The position numbers and the translations under genes were made by a program. Below the pieces are notes generated by a model. That model was not told the DNA's origin. It was given only the letters and a program-made list of their open reading frames with translations, and ran no database searches. This document shows, in pieces, positions 23,601-35,549 of a stretch of DNA of 64,000 bases; the first letter of the stretch is position 1, and the number at the start of each line of letters is the position of its first letter. The stretch spans positions 27,545 through 91,544 of the forward strand of contig JAHLWZ010000831.1 in the NCBI GenBank assembly GCA_020536535.1, in the 5' to 3' direction. Source of the stretch: Pelomyxa schiedti (Eukaryota > Evosea > Pelobiontida > Pelomyxidae).

Positions 23601-23869
23601 ACGCTGTATACAGCTTCGTTCTGGAGAGCAACAGCCGGGGCTCCGTCGTCGTCGGCGGGATAGAGTGCGCGTCCCTGGCGCACGGGATTGTGGGAGACAG
23701 GCGGGAGCACGCGTACTTTGGCACCGCCGCGGTGACAGAAGACCTAAAAAAGGCCGACCCTGTTGGCTGGCAATCTGGGAGCGTGACCATTGGCGGGAAC
23801 ATGCGCTTCGTGCGCCGTTGCTCTGATGACCTGGTCTGTGGCTTGGTCCCTGTGTCCATTGCAGAATGA
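20394..23869 (+). CDS. Double vWA-domain protein with Vwaint region and C-terminal Hint (intein-like) domain
   Basis: A tiny first exon (MATVQV) leads to CRPECDRTVAHVQVQTE and a first vWA domain with metal motif CCIIDVSGSMNDE and SIVSYSTNAKIELPLT, to about 21380. A second vWA (about 21490-22130) has LDLVFIVDCTGSMSSYIREA, FGLVSYRDHPPQDSSYIT and SGGGDGPEALATGM, the type seen in VwkA alpha-kinases. Strands GSLQYGQTKDVVVLLDHM and a helical Vwaint region follow, closing with LPSLARAHSLQLCNNFK and DPGVQQYGG. The C-terminal Hint domain begins at a Cys (SGCVSSGSLVFLDGGAKKP), then CIRKGDVVLTSLSG, GITSYHPVHIRGEWVFPC and SLAHGIVGDRREHAYFGT. Both metal sites are intact, so ligand-binding plus autoprocessing is plausible. 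No signal peptide is seen. A T30 tract lies in the intron at about 20582. Confidence 0.92.
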
Positions 23870-23964
23870 AGCGTTGTTGTGTTGAGACCCAAGAAAGCAA
23901 AATAGAGAGTAGGTTTCTTTTTTTTATCTGAAAAAAACAAAAAAAAAAAAAAAGTCGAACGGCG

Positions 23965-26900
23965 ATGATGCACCACGGGCAAACTGGGCAGCAACAGCAG
24001 ACTGCTGCTACGACGCAATCGACCACTGCAGCCACTAATGCCAAGATCTCGGCTGAGCAACAGCCGCCCGCTCAGCAGCCAACGCAAACACAAGCACAAG
24101 TTCAACAGCAGCAGCAACAGTCGGGTGTAGCGATAAAGCCACTTTCGTTTAAAGTGCGTGGAGTGAGCAAGGAAGTGCCTGGCTCGAAGGCGTCGGCTCT
24201 GTGCGAGCCCGACATCAGGACTTTTTGGAGCTCAAACTCGACTGCGAAGGAGATGGTCCTTTTGGAATTGTATTTTATCTTCCGTTTCACCGCCCAATGG
24301 CTACTTTCGTACTCACTTGTGTGACAAAGGGAGGAGACTTGTATTGTTTCGCAAATCAAAGTTCATAACAAATCTGTTAATGACTGGGAATGGCTTGCTG
24401 CTTTATCACTGAAAAACGATTCCTATGTCAAATGTAGTGAAATTTTCCTGCTTCTTTTGGTGCCATAGTAAAACAAAACAACCCTAGTAAAACCTCGTTC
24501 TGAAGCTCCTCGAAAGGAAGTGGTTTTCACATTTCCTCCTGTGGCAGCAAAATTCATCAAAGTGAACTGCCTTCGTGGGAATCCAATTTCTATCTACTAG
24601 TACTCCCTCATAGTTTGCGGTTGATTGTTGAGTTAGTCTTATAAGTTGCTAGTATACAAGTTTTTGGAATTGAAGTTCCTGGCATGGTTCCAGAGTTTCA
24701 GCCAGTTATTGATACCTTGAGTGCCCTTGTTTGTAGTTCACGGTAATTGACTGTTCAGTTTGTTTTCATTTTAATCTGTGCACCGTATAGTGAGCAAGGA
24801 GAACAGCACCTTACACTTCTCCGTGAAATTTCCAAGAAACTTTCACCCTTTTCATTTTATCTGCAGGTAGTCTCATCCTTTCAACTAATACTCTCAAGAC
24901 TTAAACATATGAACAGCAAGAAATTCAGGAAGCAAAAGCGGGTGATATGCATTTCCTTGGATCTTTAGCAGGTTGGGAACGCCTTACCTCCCAAAATGAC
25001 ACTTCTTTACAGGAGTTTACTATCCTATTTTGAGCGTCTGCTCTTTTCGTGACGAACAGTCTGAAGGTTGTAAGGCAGTGAGTTCAAGACAAACTAATGC
25101 TATTCTGTTGGGACAGAACGCCCTATTCTGCTTAAGAAAGGAAAAACAGAGCCATCCCCAACCCTCCAGGCACTCCAAATAATACTTTACTTTTCATGTA
25201 AAACTTGCTGTCAGGCCCCATTTATTCTTTCTGTTCTCCGCGAGACACGAACCTCTGTTCATCTCCACCATATTTCCCAACGCATTTCTGGGTTGTTGCC
25301 TACTATTCAGTCATCTAAATCTCCTCAAGTAATAGTGTTCTAAGTCTCAATGACACTATATCATTAATGACAGATGTCAGATGACCCACAGCAGCAACAA
25401 ATCGAAGCATTACTAAATTTGTTGTTCTGTTGTTACAGCAATCCACATTTTTCTGCAACATTTGCAGGTTTTTGGTTCTACTCTGACATTCCAGTTAATT
25501 TCTTTCTAGAGCTTAGTGATGATATGTTCAAAAAAATTTTACCTCTCATAAAAGGCCTTCGAACAAACTTATCTGTGCCACTTAAAAATATTGAAGCCTC
25601 TCCATTTCGCATCACTTTGTCCCAAGAAAATGAAACTGTAGGTTAGACAAATAGAAAATGTTTGACTTAAAAATAGGCATTGAGCACATTGCTCATTTTT
25701 ATGACCAACATTACCTGCATTAACTTACTTGATAAGTTTACTCCATATCTCGATTCATCGTCAGTGCAAATGCAGTCTGCTGCAAGTCTTGCACTTTTCC
25801 TTTCTGTTGGTTAGCTTTATCTCTTCTGGGGCTCTCTTACCAGATAAATAAGGACCCCTATCCACCAACCTCCAGGAAATCCAGAACAAATCTGAGATTA
25901 TCATTGAACTTCTGAAAGAGTTCCTACCACTGCCAGCTGATAAATATGCAGTAGATGTGTTACTGTTCCTTAAGTTGGTGAATATCTCTAGTCTCAGTAG
26001 GATTTTTGTAACATTTTATTGCAGATATTGGCAGGTTGTTTTGACAGTCATTTAGACAAGTTCCTTGCATCAAAAATTCAAGTTCTATTTTTATTTCCGT
26101 TTTTGCGCATCCCTCTTGCTCTTCCTCTACTTCTTCCAAGTCTTGAAGATGGGTTACGGAGCACTGCTGAAATACACATAAATAGGACTATGTACATACT
26201 GAATTGTGCAGTATCCCACAGTGCCCTTCTACCCCAGATTGAGCAGGAACTCTTGGAAAAACATGTCGACTATTCATCAGCTTTTGCTTCGATTGCTCCC
26301 AGCTGCCAATTACCACTGTATGTGACTTAAGTGTGGAAGTTTACTCAAACTACTGTAAACTACCACAATAACACGGGAAAAAAGTAACAAAACAAAGTGG
26401 GGCAGGGCTAGTGGAATTAGAGGTGACCACCGGAAAGACTGCAGGTCGAGGGTGGATGGATATGCTGCCAGCGGCTCACGTTTCTCTGAATAGCCTTGAG
26501 CAGCGTGCATTGGCTATTTTGAAGGACCCAGATCTGGTTCACCCAAGCACACCCCTTGATTCCATGTCAAGTGAAGATGTGGATGTCTATGTTCTTCACA
26601 AGTACAGAACGTTTTGTTACATGATACTGTTAGTTAATTGTTGTAGTTCTTCTGTTCGACATGTCAAAGCAGCACAACTTGAAAGAATTGCCCAGAGGCT
26701 TCACACAGCAGGTTGCTCCAATATTGCCAGCCCTTTTGGTTCAACCCTTCCCCAGGCAATAAAGAATCAATTGATATGGCCATACAAACGATTTTGTCTG
26801 CCGCCGAATGTCACATAAATCCATATTTCCTGGTACGGCCATTGAATCAAGAATTACTAAACTAGTGACTAGGCCAATTTTCCATCTTCCCTGAAGGAAT

Positions 26901-29900
26901 TGACTTCAAAGGACTCCAGCCTTACGGTATCAAATTGGGTTTCAGCTTATTTAATCATGAGAAAGGAACTCAAATCACTTGAAGAATCTCGGGATGTGTC
27001 CGTTATGAGCCTCCTTCTACTTGGTGCAGTGTGGGATGATGGCAGTATAAGAAAGGAGGACGTACTGTCCCTTCTAAATGGTGATGCTGATATGGGCACT
27101 ATCATCCGTCAAAACCAAGAGCTCCTGGGGAATTTTTTCATGAAACGGCTAATGCTCCCCTCAGCACCTCTCACCGAGTCTTTGATCTCTAGTTTCATGT
27201 GTGGATGTCATGCAAGTCCCTTTTCATGACATATTGAATAGATCATTTCTTCATTGGGCAACACCAAAGAAGTCCTATTACAATCAAGTGATAAAAACCA
27301 TTGTAGAGTGTTCCAAGAAATTCGACACGTTGATCGGATTGACCAATGTGAACATACCCTCATGCACTCGTCTCTTCAGATTAATTACTGATTTAGTTCA
27401 CACAGCATCAATTTGTGACACAATAGAACCAATTGGTGTGCTCTTATTACACAAAGACTTCGTTCAATGACAGGGGAAACCAAAAAGAATGGATAAATGC
27501 CATAGATTCAATAGCCACTAGCCCTCACATAATGGTACATTACTTTGGATGGTGTGCTGTGAGTGGAGCTTGGACACAGTTTCCACATACAGTTATGAGT
27601 GTTGCCCTGCCTTCACTGTCAGCTGTTCTTCGGGTAATATTTCTCTTTTTTGCGCTGATCAGTGACCTAGTTCAGGTGTACTCAGATTCCTTATATCAGC
27701 CCCAGTTCGATGCAGTTAGAAGTACAGAAGCTCTTGCACCAGTAACTCTGTTCCATCCCTCTTTTAATTGACATACATTCAGGAACTGAAGCCCGAGTTA
27801 TTGAAGATTGTCCCCAATCTCCTCACCAATTTTAGTGGATTTGCCAATGAGATTATGAAAGCAACCTGCAGACTGATAGAGGAAGCCGATGCTTGTGAGG
27901 TCTCACTGTTGGTGTTGAAGACAATCGTATGTTACTGAATTTTTTCAGGTTCCGTCTTTGTTGACCTGGGTTGGAGGACTATATGAGCAATTTGTAACAT
28001 CCAACGAAACCTATCAGACAAAAAACTTTTCTTTTGTAGCTCGAGCATTGTTAGAGCAGATAATTAAGTCTCACACTGTTCATGTGGCTCACGAGATTCC
28101 CAATTTATTATGTATCTTCAGCTGAATTTTATCTTTTTTTAACACACCCAAAAGCTGTTGTTACTTCACTGTGTATTTGTCCTTGGATAACTGTAGATGT
28201 TGTCTCCCGGTTGCTTGACATAGTTAAACCAATTTTTAATCAGTTACCTTTCCTCTAAAGCATCTTTCCTCTTTAACAACGCAATAAAGGCATAATAAAT
28301 CCGTTGGCTCCGCTTTTGAGATGAGTTCATTCTCTGAACTACTCTCTGCATTTGAGAAACATCCTCATTGTGACCACTTATTATTACTTGTGGCGACAGT
28401 CTTTGCAGATCTGTCTGAGGAGAAAAAGCAAATAGTATGGGAGGGTTTTCCTGATAAGTATCTCACATGAGTAAAAAAAAAAAGATTGTTCATATCCTCA
28501 ATGTGTGGATCTCGAAAGAAAGATGGGATGGAGAACTTATCTGGGGCAGACTGAAAGGAAAATTCCTTTTCCTTATGCACAAAACGTGAATATGCACATA
28601 GGTTTTCATCAACTGTTTTCTGCGTCTGTTGGTTCTGCTGTTAATGCTACCGTACTTCAACCACTTGTCTTGCCCTTGTGTAAGTTAGTGGAGCCATTTT
28701 GGAGTACTTATAGTCAACTTGCTGATAGCATGATCCAAGTAGGGGCAAAACGTAAACAAAAAGAATTCTTACGCTTCAATTGAGGCAGCAGTGGAGTGTG
28801 TTACTTCATTTGGTCTTCCCGAGTTTTGGACATCTGTACAAGTAGTATTAAGTTGGTGCCAAGAATTGCAGGCCATAAAAAAATGGCACTGCTCTGGAGC
28901 TCTTCTGTGCTTTACAATTAAAGCTACTGGTAACCAGCCTCACAATATCTGTCGTTCCTTAACAATTTCAGTAAATATTATGCAATCCAATGCACCTAAA
29001 AATGGGATACCCTCTGAGGTTTCATTTTGCCCAAGTGGCACTACTTTTCATTCTCCGACAGATCATTGAATTATATGCAAAATGTTTGTCCAGTCGCTCC
29101 ATGCAAGCACCACGCCTCAAGTGGAGACAGAAATCCATTATTTATATGCAAGACCTTCTCAGACCAGAAACCCAGATATCACCTCCTTCACTGGTACCCT
29201 CTTTTACTGGAAGAAAAACCTTACATGCCTCAAGACGCATTTTGTTTCTGTTATTCAAACCGCTTTAGAGCACCCAGAACCAGAACTGCGGGAGGCTGGC
29301 CTTCAACTAATTCTCCACTCCATTGAAACGCTTTCCCCCAACCTTGGTACATTGTCAGGGTATATTCCATTTCTCAAACAACTCCAAGGGCCTATCAGAT
29401 CTGTGTGGTCATGGGTGTTCAACGTTGCCTTGCTTGACAATTTCCCAAAAATTCGAATGATAGCGCTTACGGTCATAGAACGCGTGTGTATTATCTCTCT
29501 TGCCACCCTTCTGAGAAATGTCAGTTCCTACCCTTTATTTTGACTGAGGAAATCTCCGTGTTTTCCTTGACTTTCTTCAAACTTTGCTCCGAGTTGCTAG
29601 TGCAAGGGCGACCTAGTATAACCTTCGTTTAGAGACATAAGACTAATCAAAACTAGATTCCATGTGTCATTCTCGTATTGGGCTCGAATTACTTGCCATG
29701 TTCATTTGTCATCACTCTGAGATTGTAACACAAATTCCAATATCACTGTGGGAATCTGTTAAGGTGCAGCAGATCTTTCACCAATTTCGGTTTTTTTTAA
29801 AAAAAAAAGTGTGTCCAAGAAAGAGTTCCTTCCTGTGCAGCTTTGGCTGGAAAAATACTACTCACTAAATTAGGTACATCTCCTCCTACATGTAATTTGT

Positions 29901-31397
29901 TTGATTCTTCCAGATCCGAAGTGCGGCTCCATTGTCACTACAGATATAAAAGCACCAGTAAGTAGACCCTCAGAAATATTGGACCCTGAAACTGCTGAAC
30001 TGAGAGATACAATTTTACGGTTGGTCTCATTGTAATTCTCTGATGTTTACATTTGTTTTCCAAAGAGTTGTGGTAAAGTACCAGGCTGAAGATAAACTAG
30101 AAGCGGGAAAGAAAATAGATGTAAAACGGCTGACGCTTTACGCTCAAGAAGCAGCTGTTGAGCTCTCGATAAGAAGGACACCTCAAAGCGAAACTGTTTC
30201 TAACGATTCTACCTGTGAAGTATCAAATAAACACGTTCCTGAGAAAACAGAGTTTCCCTCAAGGTATCTAGACGGGGTAGCAGGCACCTAAACAGTTTAC
30301 AGAGAAACTCTTCTTCTGCGAATTCAGTCATTAGAGAAGGAAATTGAGGAGGAAAACAAGTGCGAGTACCTTTTCTGAAATACCAATAACAAAATTACAG
30401 CCGAGAACTTATCAAACGAGTGCAGAAAAGAATTGTGCTTCCTTTTTTTCCTCTCCCTCTCTTAAGACATGATTTAGGAGCTTGATACCATTCTAACACA
30501 TGAAAGGGAGATAGAGTACCACAGGTATGTTTCTACAACAAATCCGTTATTAAAACACTCATTCGCCCTTCAGGCAGCAACTACGTAAACATGAGGCACT
30601 CCTTAGGCTCCGCCAAGAGCAAGAAACAACGGCTCTGAAAGTATGCTCAACCCATGACTGACAGGACTTGTTAATTCCCACACAGGATATTGAACGACAA
30701 ATCGCTATTGAGGAGGAACGGGAAAAGACGAAACAACTCAAACACAAAGTTGACATGGACTCTGAGCACCAAACCCAACTTCGCCTGGAAAGGAAAGCCA
30801 CTGCAGTGTGCTTCCAACAGAAATTATGTGTGCCTGATACTTTTTAGCCAAGAGAACGAGAGCAGTATAGTGCACGTGCTAGAGAGCGAGAAAGGGAGAA
30901 AGAAACAGTTCATATACGTCAAGAGCCTGCTATAACAATCACAACAACCCTTACTCCAACGGTTGATATGGGCCAACTACAAATGCAACCATCTGGGTGC
31001 ATCAGCCCTCCAATTTCCACATCTACCCCACCACCAGTACCTTCAGCCCTGCCAGCACTTCCACCAACACCCCTTCAAACACAGGCCCAGCCAGTAGTTC
31101 TCACAACAGGTAAGAAACACCCCAAATGGAAATTAAAACCTAACAACAATAAAGGTTCAATACCTGAGGATGCAGATGAAGGTACTTACTTTTTTTTATT
31201 CCTTTAACTCAGTGAAAATTAGATACGGACTTGGTGCAACCAGTTCAATCATTCCAGCCATATGGTCAAATACCAGGGTAACCCCACTTCCAACCACTGA
31301 CATCCAACTTATTACGCTACATAGGCAAAAAGTTACCGTGACAAAAACTTCGCGCCGAAGAGCACCCGACCCTCGCTCAAGGCCAAAGAACCTCTGA
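23965..31397 (+). CDS. Very large protein: discoidin-like N-terminal domain plus HEAT/ARM-type repeats
   Basis: After a Gln-rich start (MMHHGQTGQQQQ) comes a galactose-binding/discoidin-like domain: VPGSKASALCEPDIRTFWSS, TAKEMVLLEL, VHNKSVNDWEWLAAL, PRSEAPRKEVVF, VNCLRGNPIS. About 5 kb of helical segments follow, read over roughly 30-40 small exons (for example HPEPELREAGLQLILHSIE). Then come coiled-coil exons near 30300-30900 (IAIEEEREKTKQLKHKVD), a proline-rich stretch (STPPPVPSALPALPPTP), and a basic end, VTVTKTSRRRAPDPRSRPKNL being its last frame, with TGA at 31395. From memory the N-terminal domain closely resembles a plant family of large uncharacterised proteins with the same WS-x-KEW-LLEL pattern; I cannot name it. 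Most inner boundaries are unresolved, and two neighbouring genes cannot be fully excluded. Confidence 0.6.
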
Positions 31398-31481
31398 GGA
31401 TAGATGTTCGAAATCATTTATTTTTTCTATTTTTCTATTTCAAACGAAAAGCAGTTGCTAGATTTAATTAAATCGCCGGCA

Positions 31482-32661
31482 ATGGTACGACACTCAACAA
31501 CACAGTGGCAGCAGTTCCCTGCGGCGATAAACAAACAAAAAAGCTTTGTGTTGGTGTCACATCTCAATAAAAATGGTAGATCCGAAGACAAACGCGGTTA
31601 AGGCGAGAATACTTGTTCAGCAAGAGTGTCCATGGCAAACAAAAGATGGGTGTAGATAGGAGGCAGATGACCCACAGGGAACTTGCTGGTATCGCTGCTG
31701 TTCGTTCATCGTAATACTAACCCCTTTTCTCCCCCTTTGTGTTTTTCTTAAATTACAGAGGGCAAGAAAGATGAACTGAAGTTTTTCAAACTCGGCAAAC
31801 CTTGTTTGTATTCTTAACAAATGTAATTCCGATTTTCACTTTCTCTCCCTCAAGTGAGACATATCACTGACGACAGTGAGTATGCCAACGCTGGAATTAG
31901 GAATCCCAAAATTATGATTACCACAGCACACGAGCCCTCTAACACCTTGCGCCAGTTTGCCAAGGTAAATAACCACGCTTGTGTACCGGTACCCTGAAAC
32001 AACCAAAAGGAAATGTCCAAAGTCATTCCAAACTCTTACAGTTTCAACCGCGGCCGCCATCCCATCAAGGAATTGATACAAGCATGCAGAGAGAATGATG
32101 TAACAGACTTCATTCAACTTTTTGAAACCAGGGGCGTGCCCACATCCATGTTTGTGAGTCACATGCCACTTGGTCCCACTGCATATTTTGGATTGTGCAA
32201 TTGTGTCATGCGGAAGGAAATGGAGAATCCCCCGCCAATTTCTACCCAATACCCACATTTGGTCTTCCACAACTTCACCACACCCCTTGGAAAACGGGTA
32301 ATTTCACCTTCAAATTGCTTTTGCTCGACTTTTATTGACCCATTACTTCCAGGTAACAACAATATTGAAAAGTCTCTTCCCTGTTCCAAAAGCAGACAGC
32401 AACCGCACCATTTCATTCATCAACCAAAACGACTACATATCTTTCAGGTAACGCAAGCATAGGAAGACTTGTTTCTAATCTGCACCCAGACATCACCTCT
32501 ACAAACACGACGGACCTGACATAGCATTGACCAATGTGGGCCCGCAGTTCGAACTCAGGCTGTTCCGTATCACGCTAGGGACCATCGATGACAAAACCGC
32601 ACAAGTAGAATGGGTGCTACACAACTTCATGAACAGCACCAAATCTGCTGTACTACTGTGA
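31482..32661 (+). CDS. IMP4: U3 small nucleolar ribonucleoprotein IMP4 (Brix domain)
   Basis: A nucleolar SSU-processome protein that helps U3 snoRNA pair with pre-rRNA during 18S maturation. The start is unusual: exon 1 is just the ATG at 31482-31484, and after an intron of 95 bp exon 2 begins at 31580 with IRRQTRLRREYLFSKSV, matching the conserved IMP4 N-terminus. Further exons give ELAGIAAVQGKKDELKFFKL, RHITDDSEYANAGIRNPKIM and ITTAHEPSNTLRQFAK. The Brix domain then shows SFNRGRHPIKELIQACREND, VSHMPLGPTAYFGLCNCVMR, SLFPVPKADSNRTISFINQN and DIALTNVGPQFELRLFRITL. The stop is TGA at 32659. The stop of the previous gene is only 85 bp upstream. Length and motif order are normal for the family. 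Confidence 0.95.
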
Positions 32662-32878
32662 AGTAAGCTTACAGAATAAAATAAGCACCCCGATCTTTTC
32701 CCTCAGAGAAAATGATCACCTGGTGGGTGTTTTTTTACGGAATCTCCTCACCAACACCCCAGAGAGGCAACTCTCCGCCCCTTTTTTTTCTCTGTCCCTT
32801 CTCCGTCACCCGTTAGTGGCGAGAGGTTTTTATCCACCACACTTAAAAAATAATTAGTTATTATTTAAGTAAGCTGAT

Positions 32879-34298
32879 ATGCGATCCTCATTGCTTAGGA
32901 GTACTGTGGTTGTGTGCGTCCTCGTGGCTGCCGTTGTTACTCCAGCATGCAGTAGTAAAATCGGCATCATAATAAGTGATTGGGGTGAAGCAGACTCGTG
33001 TGACCAAGTGGAATCCTTCACAAAGGTATTCACTTGTTTGGTACTACTTTTTTTTTTTTTTCCCACTAACTTGGCATCGTTTAATCTTGAAGGCTGTAAT
33101 GGCGAGCCCTGTCATTGATCAGGACTCTATCCCTCCCGAGATATTCGCAGATATGATTTGGGCTACTGACGGGGGAGACATTATGGCCGAGGTATGAAGC
33201 TTTTGTGCCAAAGTGACTCATTCATTCCTCAGTATTTGACGTTCAATTGTGATACAAAGTTCACTGCAAATACTGTTGCTAGGGCAAGTGTTATGGATTC
33301 GTATCTCAGCTCTTTAGGTTACAATGTGAAAACCTACGTAGGTATCTAAAATGTCGTGTTACCACAAAAAAAAGGAAATTGGCCTGTAGTACTAACTTTT
33401 CTGTTTTCCCCTTGACAAGGTTGGCTTTACACTTCACCATTCCTTGAGGATGTGATGCTCCAGGCCAAAGAAGATGGCGTGGACACCTTTTACATCACAA
33501 CCCCTGAGGTGCAGTACAGTACCCTCATTGGTGAACTTGCGTGGAATTCCTCCCGTGATATAGCAAAGAAGTACAACTGGTCTGATGTACACATTTACGG
33601 GATTCCGACATACTATGACGGTAACAGTTAGTATCTCACAGTGTAAACTTATTATCCCAAAGACATCGATTACAACACTTTCTTGCAACAATGGATTACC
33701 AATGGTATCTCCAACTCATTCCCATCAGTGGATCCTTCAAAGGTTAGTCCCTCCCAATTTCTGGCACAAGTAATGTTCTGAAGATATGTGTATTACTGAC
33801 AGCCCATGGAGTTCCAGAGTCTGACACATTGGTTGACCCCTGGGTCAATCAAACACTGTACACTTTCGATCAAGCCAATACTGCCCTGACTGAACTGGGT
33901 TATTCCGTGTACTTTGGGTGGCAAAATCATGGAGTTCTTTGGACACAACCTACCGACATGGTATTCTTCCATCTGCGCAAAGTGCATTTAAACTCCTCTC
34001 CAATCAACCCAATCATATTTTCCCAAACGTAACAAAATATTAGGACCAGGCTAAGGAGATTGGGAAAGCACTATGCCCATATGCGGTTATCTCTGGGGCG
34101 ATCACTTTCACTGTTGACTGTTCAGAGACCCTGTATGATGGTGTATATGCCCAAAGAGGCCAGATACTGGCAGTTAATCCAAAAAAACAAGTCTCCGTAC
34201 TACCAAACTTCAATGATGATTCTGCCTGGGCAACTTTGGTTGGTGCCATAATGGCCGACTTCATCAGTGGCCAAAAACCAGTTGTACTTGTATTCTAA
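32879..34298 (+). CDS. Ferrochelatase-like protein with N-terminal signal peptide
   Basis: Residues 1-25 form a clear signal peptide (LRSTVVVCVLVAAVVTPACS). The rest follows the two-lobed chelatase pattern: KIGIIISDWGEADS, SPFLEDVMLQAKEDGVDTFY, ITTPEVQYSTLIGELAWN, VLLTAHGVPESDTLVDPWVN, VYFGWQNHGVLWTQPTDM, and VISGAITFTVDCSETLYD. These align with human ferrochelatase FSAHSLP, GDPY, LVWQSKVGPMPWLGP and IAFTSDHIETLYELD. The catalytic His (codon 33805-33807) and Glu (34125-34127) are kept, while the second His of SDHIE is Cys. About eight exons with short introns are supported. There is no mitochondrial presequence, no Fe-S cysteine cluster and no second membrane segment, so a secreted or endomembrane location is expected. 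Ferrochelatases insert iron into protoporphyrin, but the substrate here is unproven. Confidence 0.7.
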
Positions 34299-34395
34299 AG
34301 AAGATAAAAAAAAAAAAAGAAAACCCTTTTTTTTTGGAATTGGGTTCTCTAAGTGTTGACAGGAATTCAATCGAAGAAAAAAGTACAACAAAAAC

Positions 34396-35520
34396 TCAAA
34401 GAGAAGAACTCGTTGGGGTTGAGCCAGAAGTCAAAGCTGAGGCTCCACCCGAGCCAGTGACCCTCTGTGTGTTTCTCAGTCTTGAGCTCATGGAGAGAGC
34501 GGCCTTGCGCATCTCTGCTGCCCGCTGCTGTGGTGATGGTGGGGCTGATGAGGGTGATACAGAAGGGTTCAGGGGTGTTGTTGGTGTCGGGGCTGTGTTC
34601 GGTGTTATTGCCGGCTGTGCTGCAGAAGTGGGTGTTGTTGCTTGTGCAGTAGGTGCGGGTGTGAATGTGGATGCGGCTGAGGAGGAGGCTGTGGAAGTGG
34701 AATTGGGTGTGACGGGATTCATATCTGGTTGTTGTTGTGTTGGGAAGTAGCTTGCGGGTGATAATGGTGATGAGATTGGGGGTGATGTGGGTGTGGTGTT
34801 TGCGGCTGTGGTTGGGGATTGTGTGGGTGTTAGCATGGATTGCGCTAGGACGACCGGAGAAATGGCGCTCTGTTATTGGGGTTTGTTTTTTTTTTTTTTT
34901 TGGTTTGATTAGGGACGGGCAAAATAAAAAGAAAAGAAGGAAAAAACTTGCCTTTCTGGTTTGATGGAGTTGACCCCAGCTGGGTTTCTTGGTCTTGGAA
35001 CGGGAGTTCAACTGGGCTTCCAGGTTTTTGATTTGAACCTTCCTTAACATTAAAATGCATACTTGAGTGAGAAAGTACAACCTGCAGCCTTTCCACTTCA
35101 GCTCTTTGCTCATTTATGATTGACTTATCTTGATTGAGTTCCTTTTGCGTTACTTCTAACTTGTTGAGGGTTGACGTGTGAAATTGTGCTATTTGTTCAA
35201 CTTGGTGTATTGCTTCCTCCTCTACTGTAGTTATATTGGCAATGGGGAAATGTGAAAAATACTTTGTTTTTTTTGTTCAAGAAGGTCTTCTCGATGCTTT
35301 TGCTCTTCAGAAGCTAATCTATCAATTAAGTATTGATTTTCTTTCTTCAAGGTACGAAGTTCAACGTTTACTGATAAGGGTTATTGGAATAATTATATTT
35401 TGCTCTACATTTCAGTTCTTTCTCTGAAACGACATTGTCCTCATCCTCTTCCTCTTGATTGGAAACGACAGTTATGGAATTGACCTTTCCTCTCCGTGTG
35501 GAAACTTTTATGGTTGCCAT
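34396..35520 (-). CDS. Hypothetical coiled-coil protein with Ser/Thr/Pro-rich C-terminus
   Basis: I do not recognise the family. It starts MATIKVSTRRGKVNSITVVS with an acidic patch (NQEEEDEDNVVSEKE). Coiled-coil exons follow: LKKENQYLIDRLASEEQKHR, then VEQIAQFHTSTLNKLEVTQK and NEQRAEVERLQVVLSHSS. The last exon is Ser/Thr/Pro low complexity with a basic helix (QQRAAEMRKAALSMSSRLR) and ends STPTSSSL. No membrane segment. It lies 30 bp downstream of the next minus-strand gene, so the two may be transcribed close together. A structural or scaffold role is likely, but this rests on composition alone. Confidence 0.65.
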
Positions 35521-35549
35521 AGATTCTACCAGGGATTCGCCCTAGGTAG

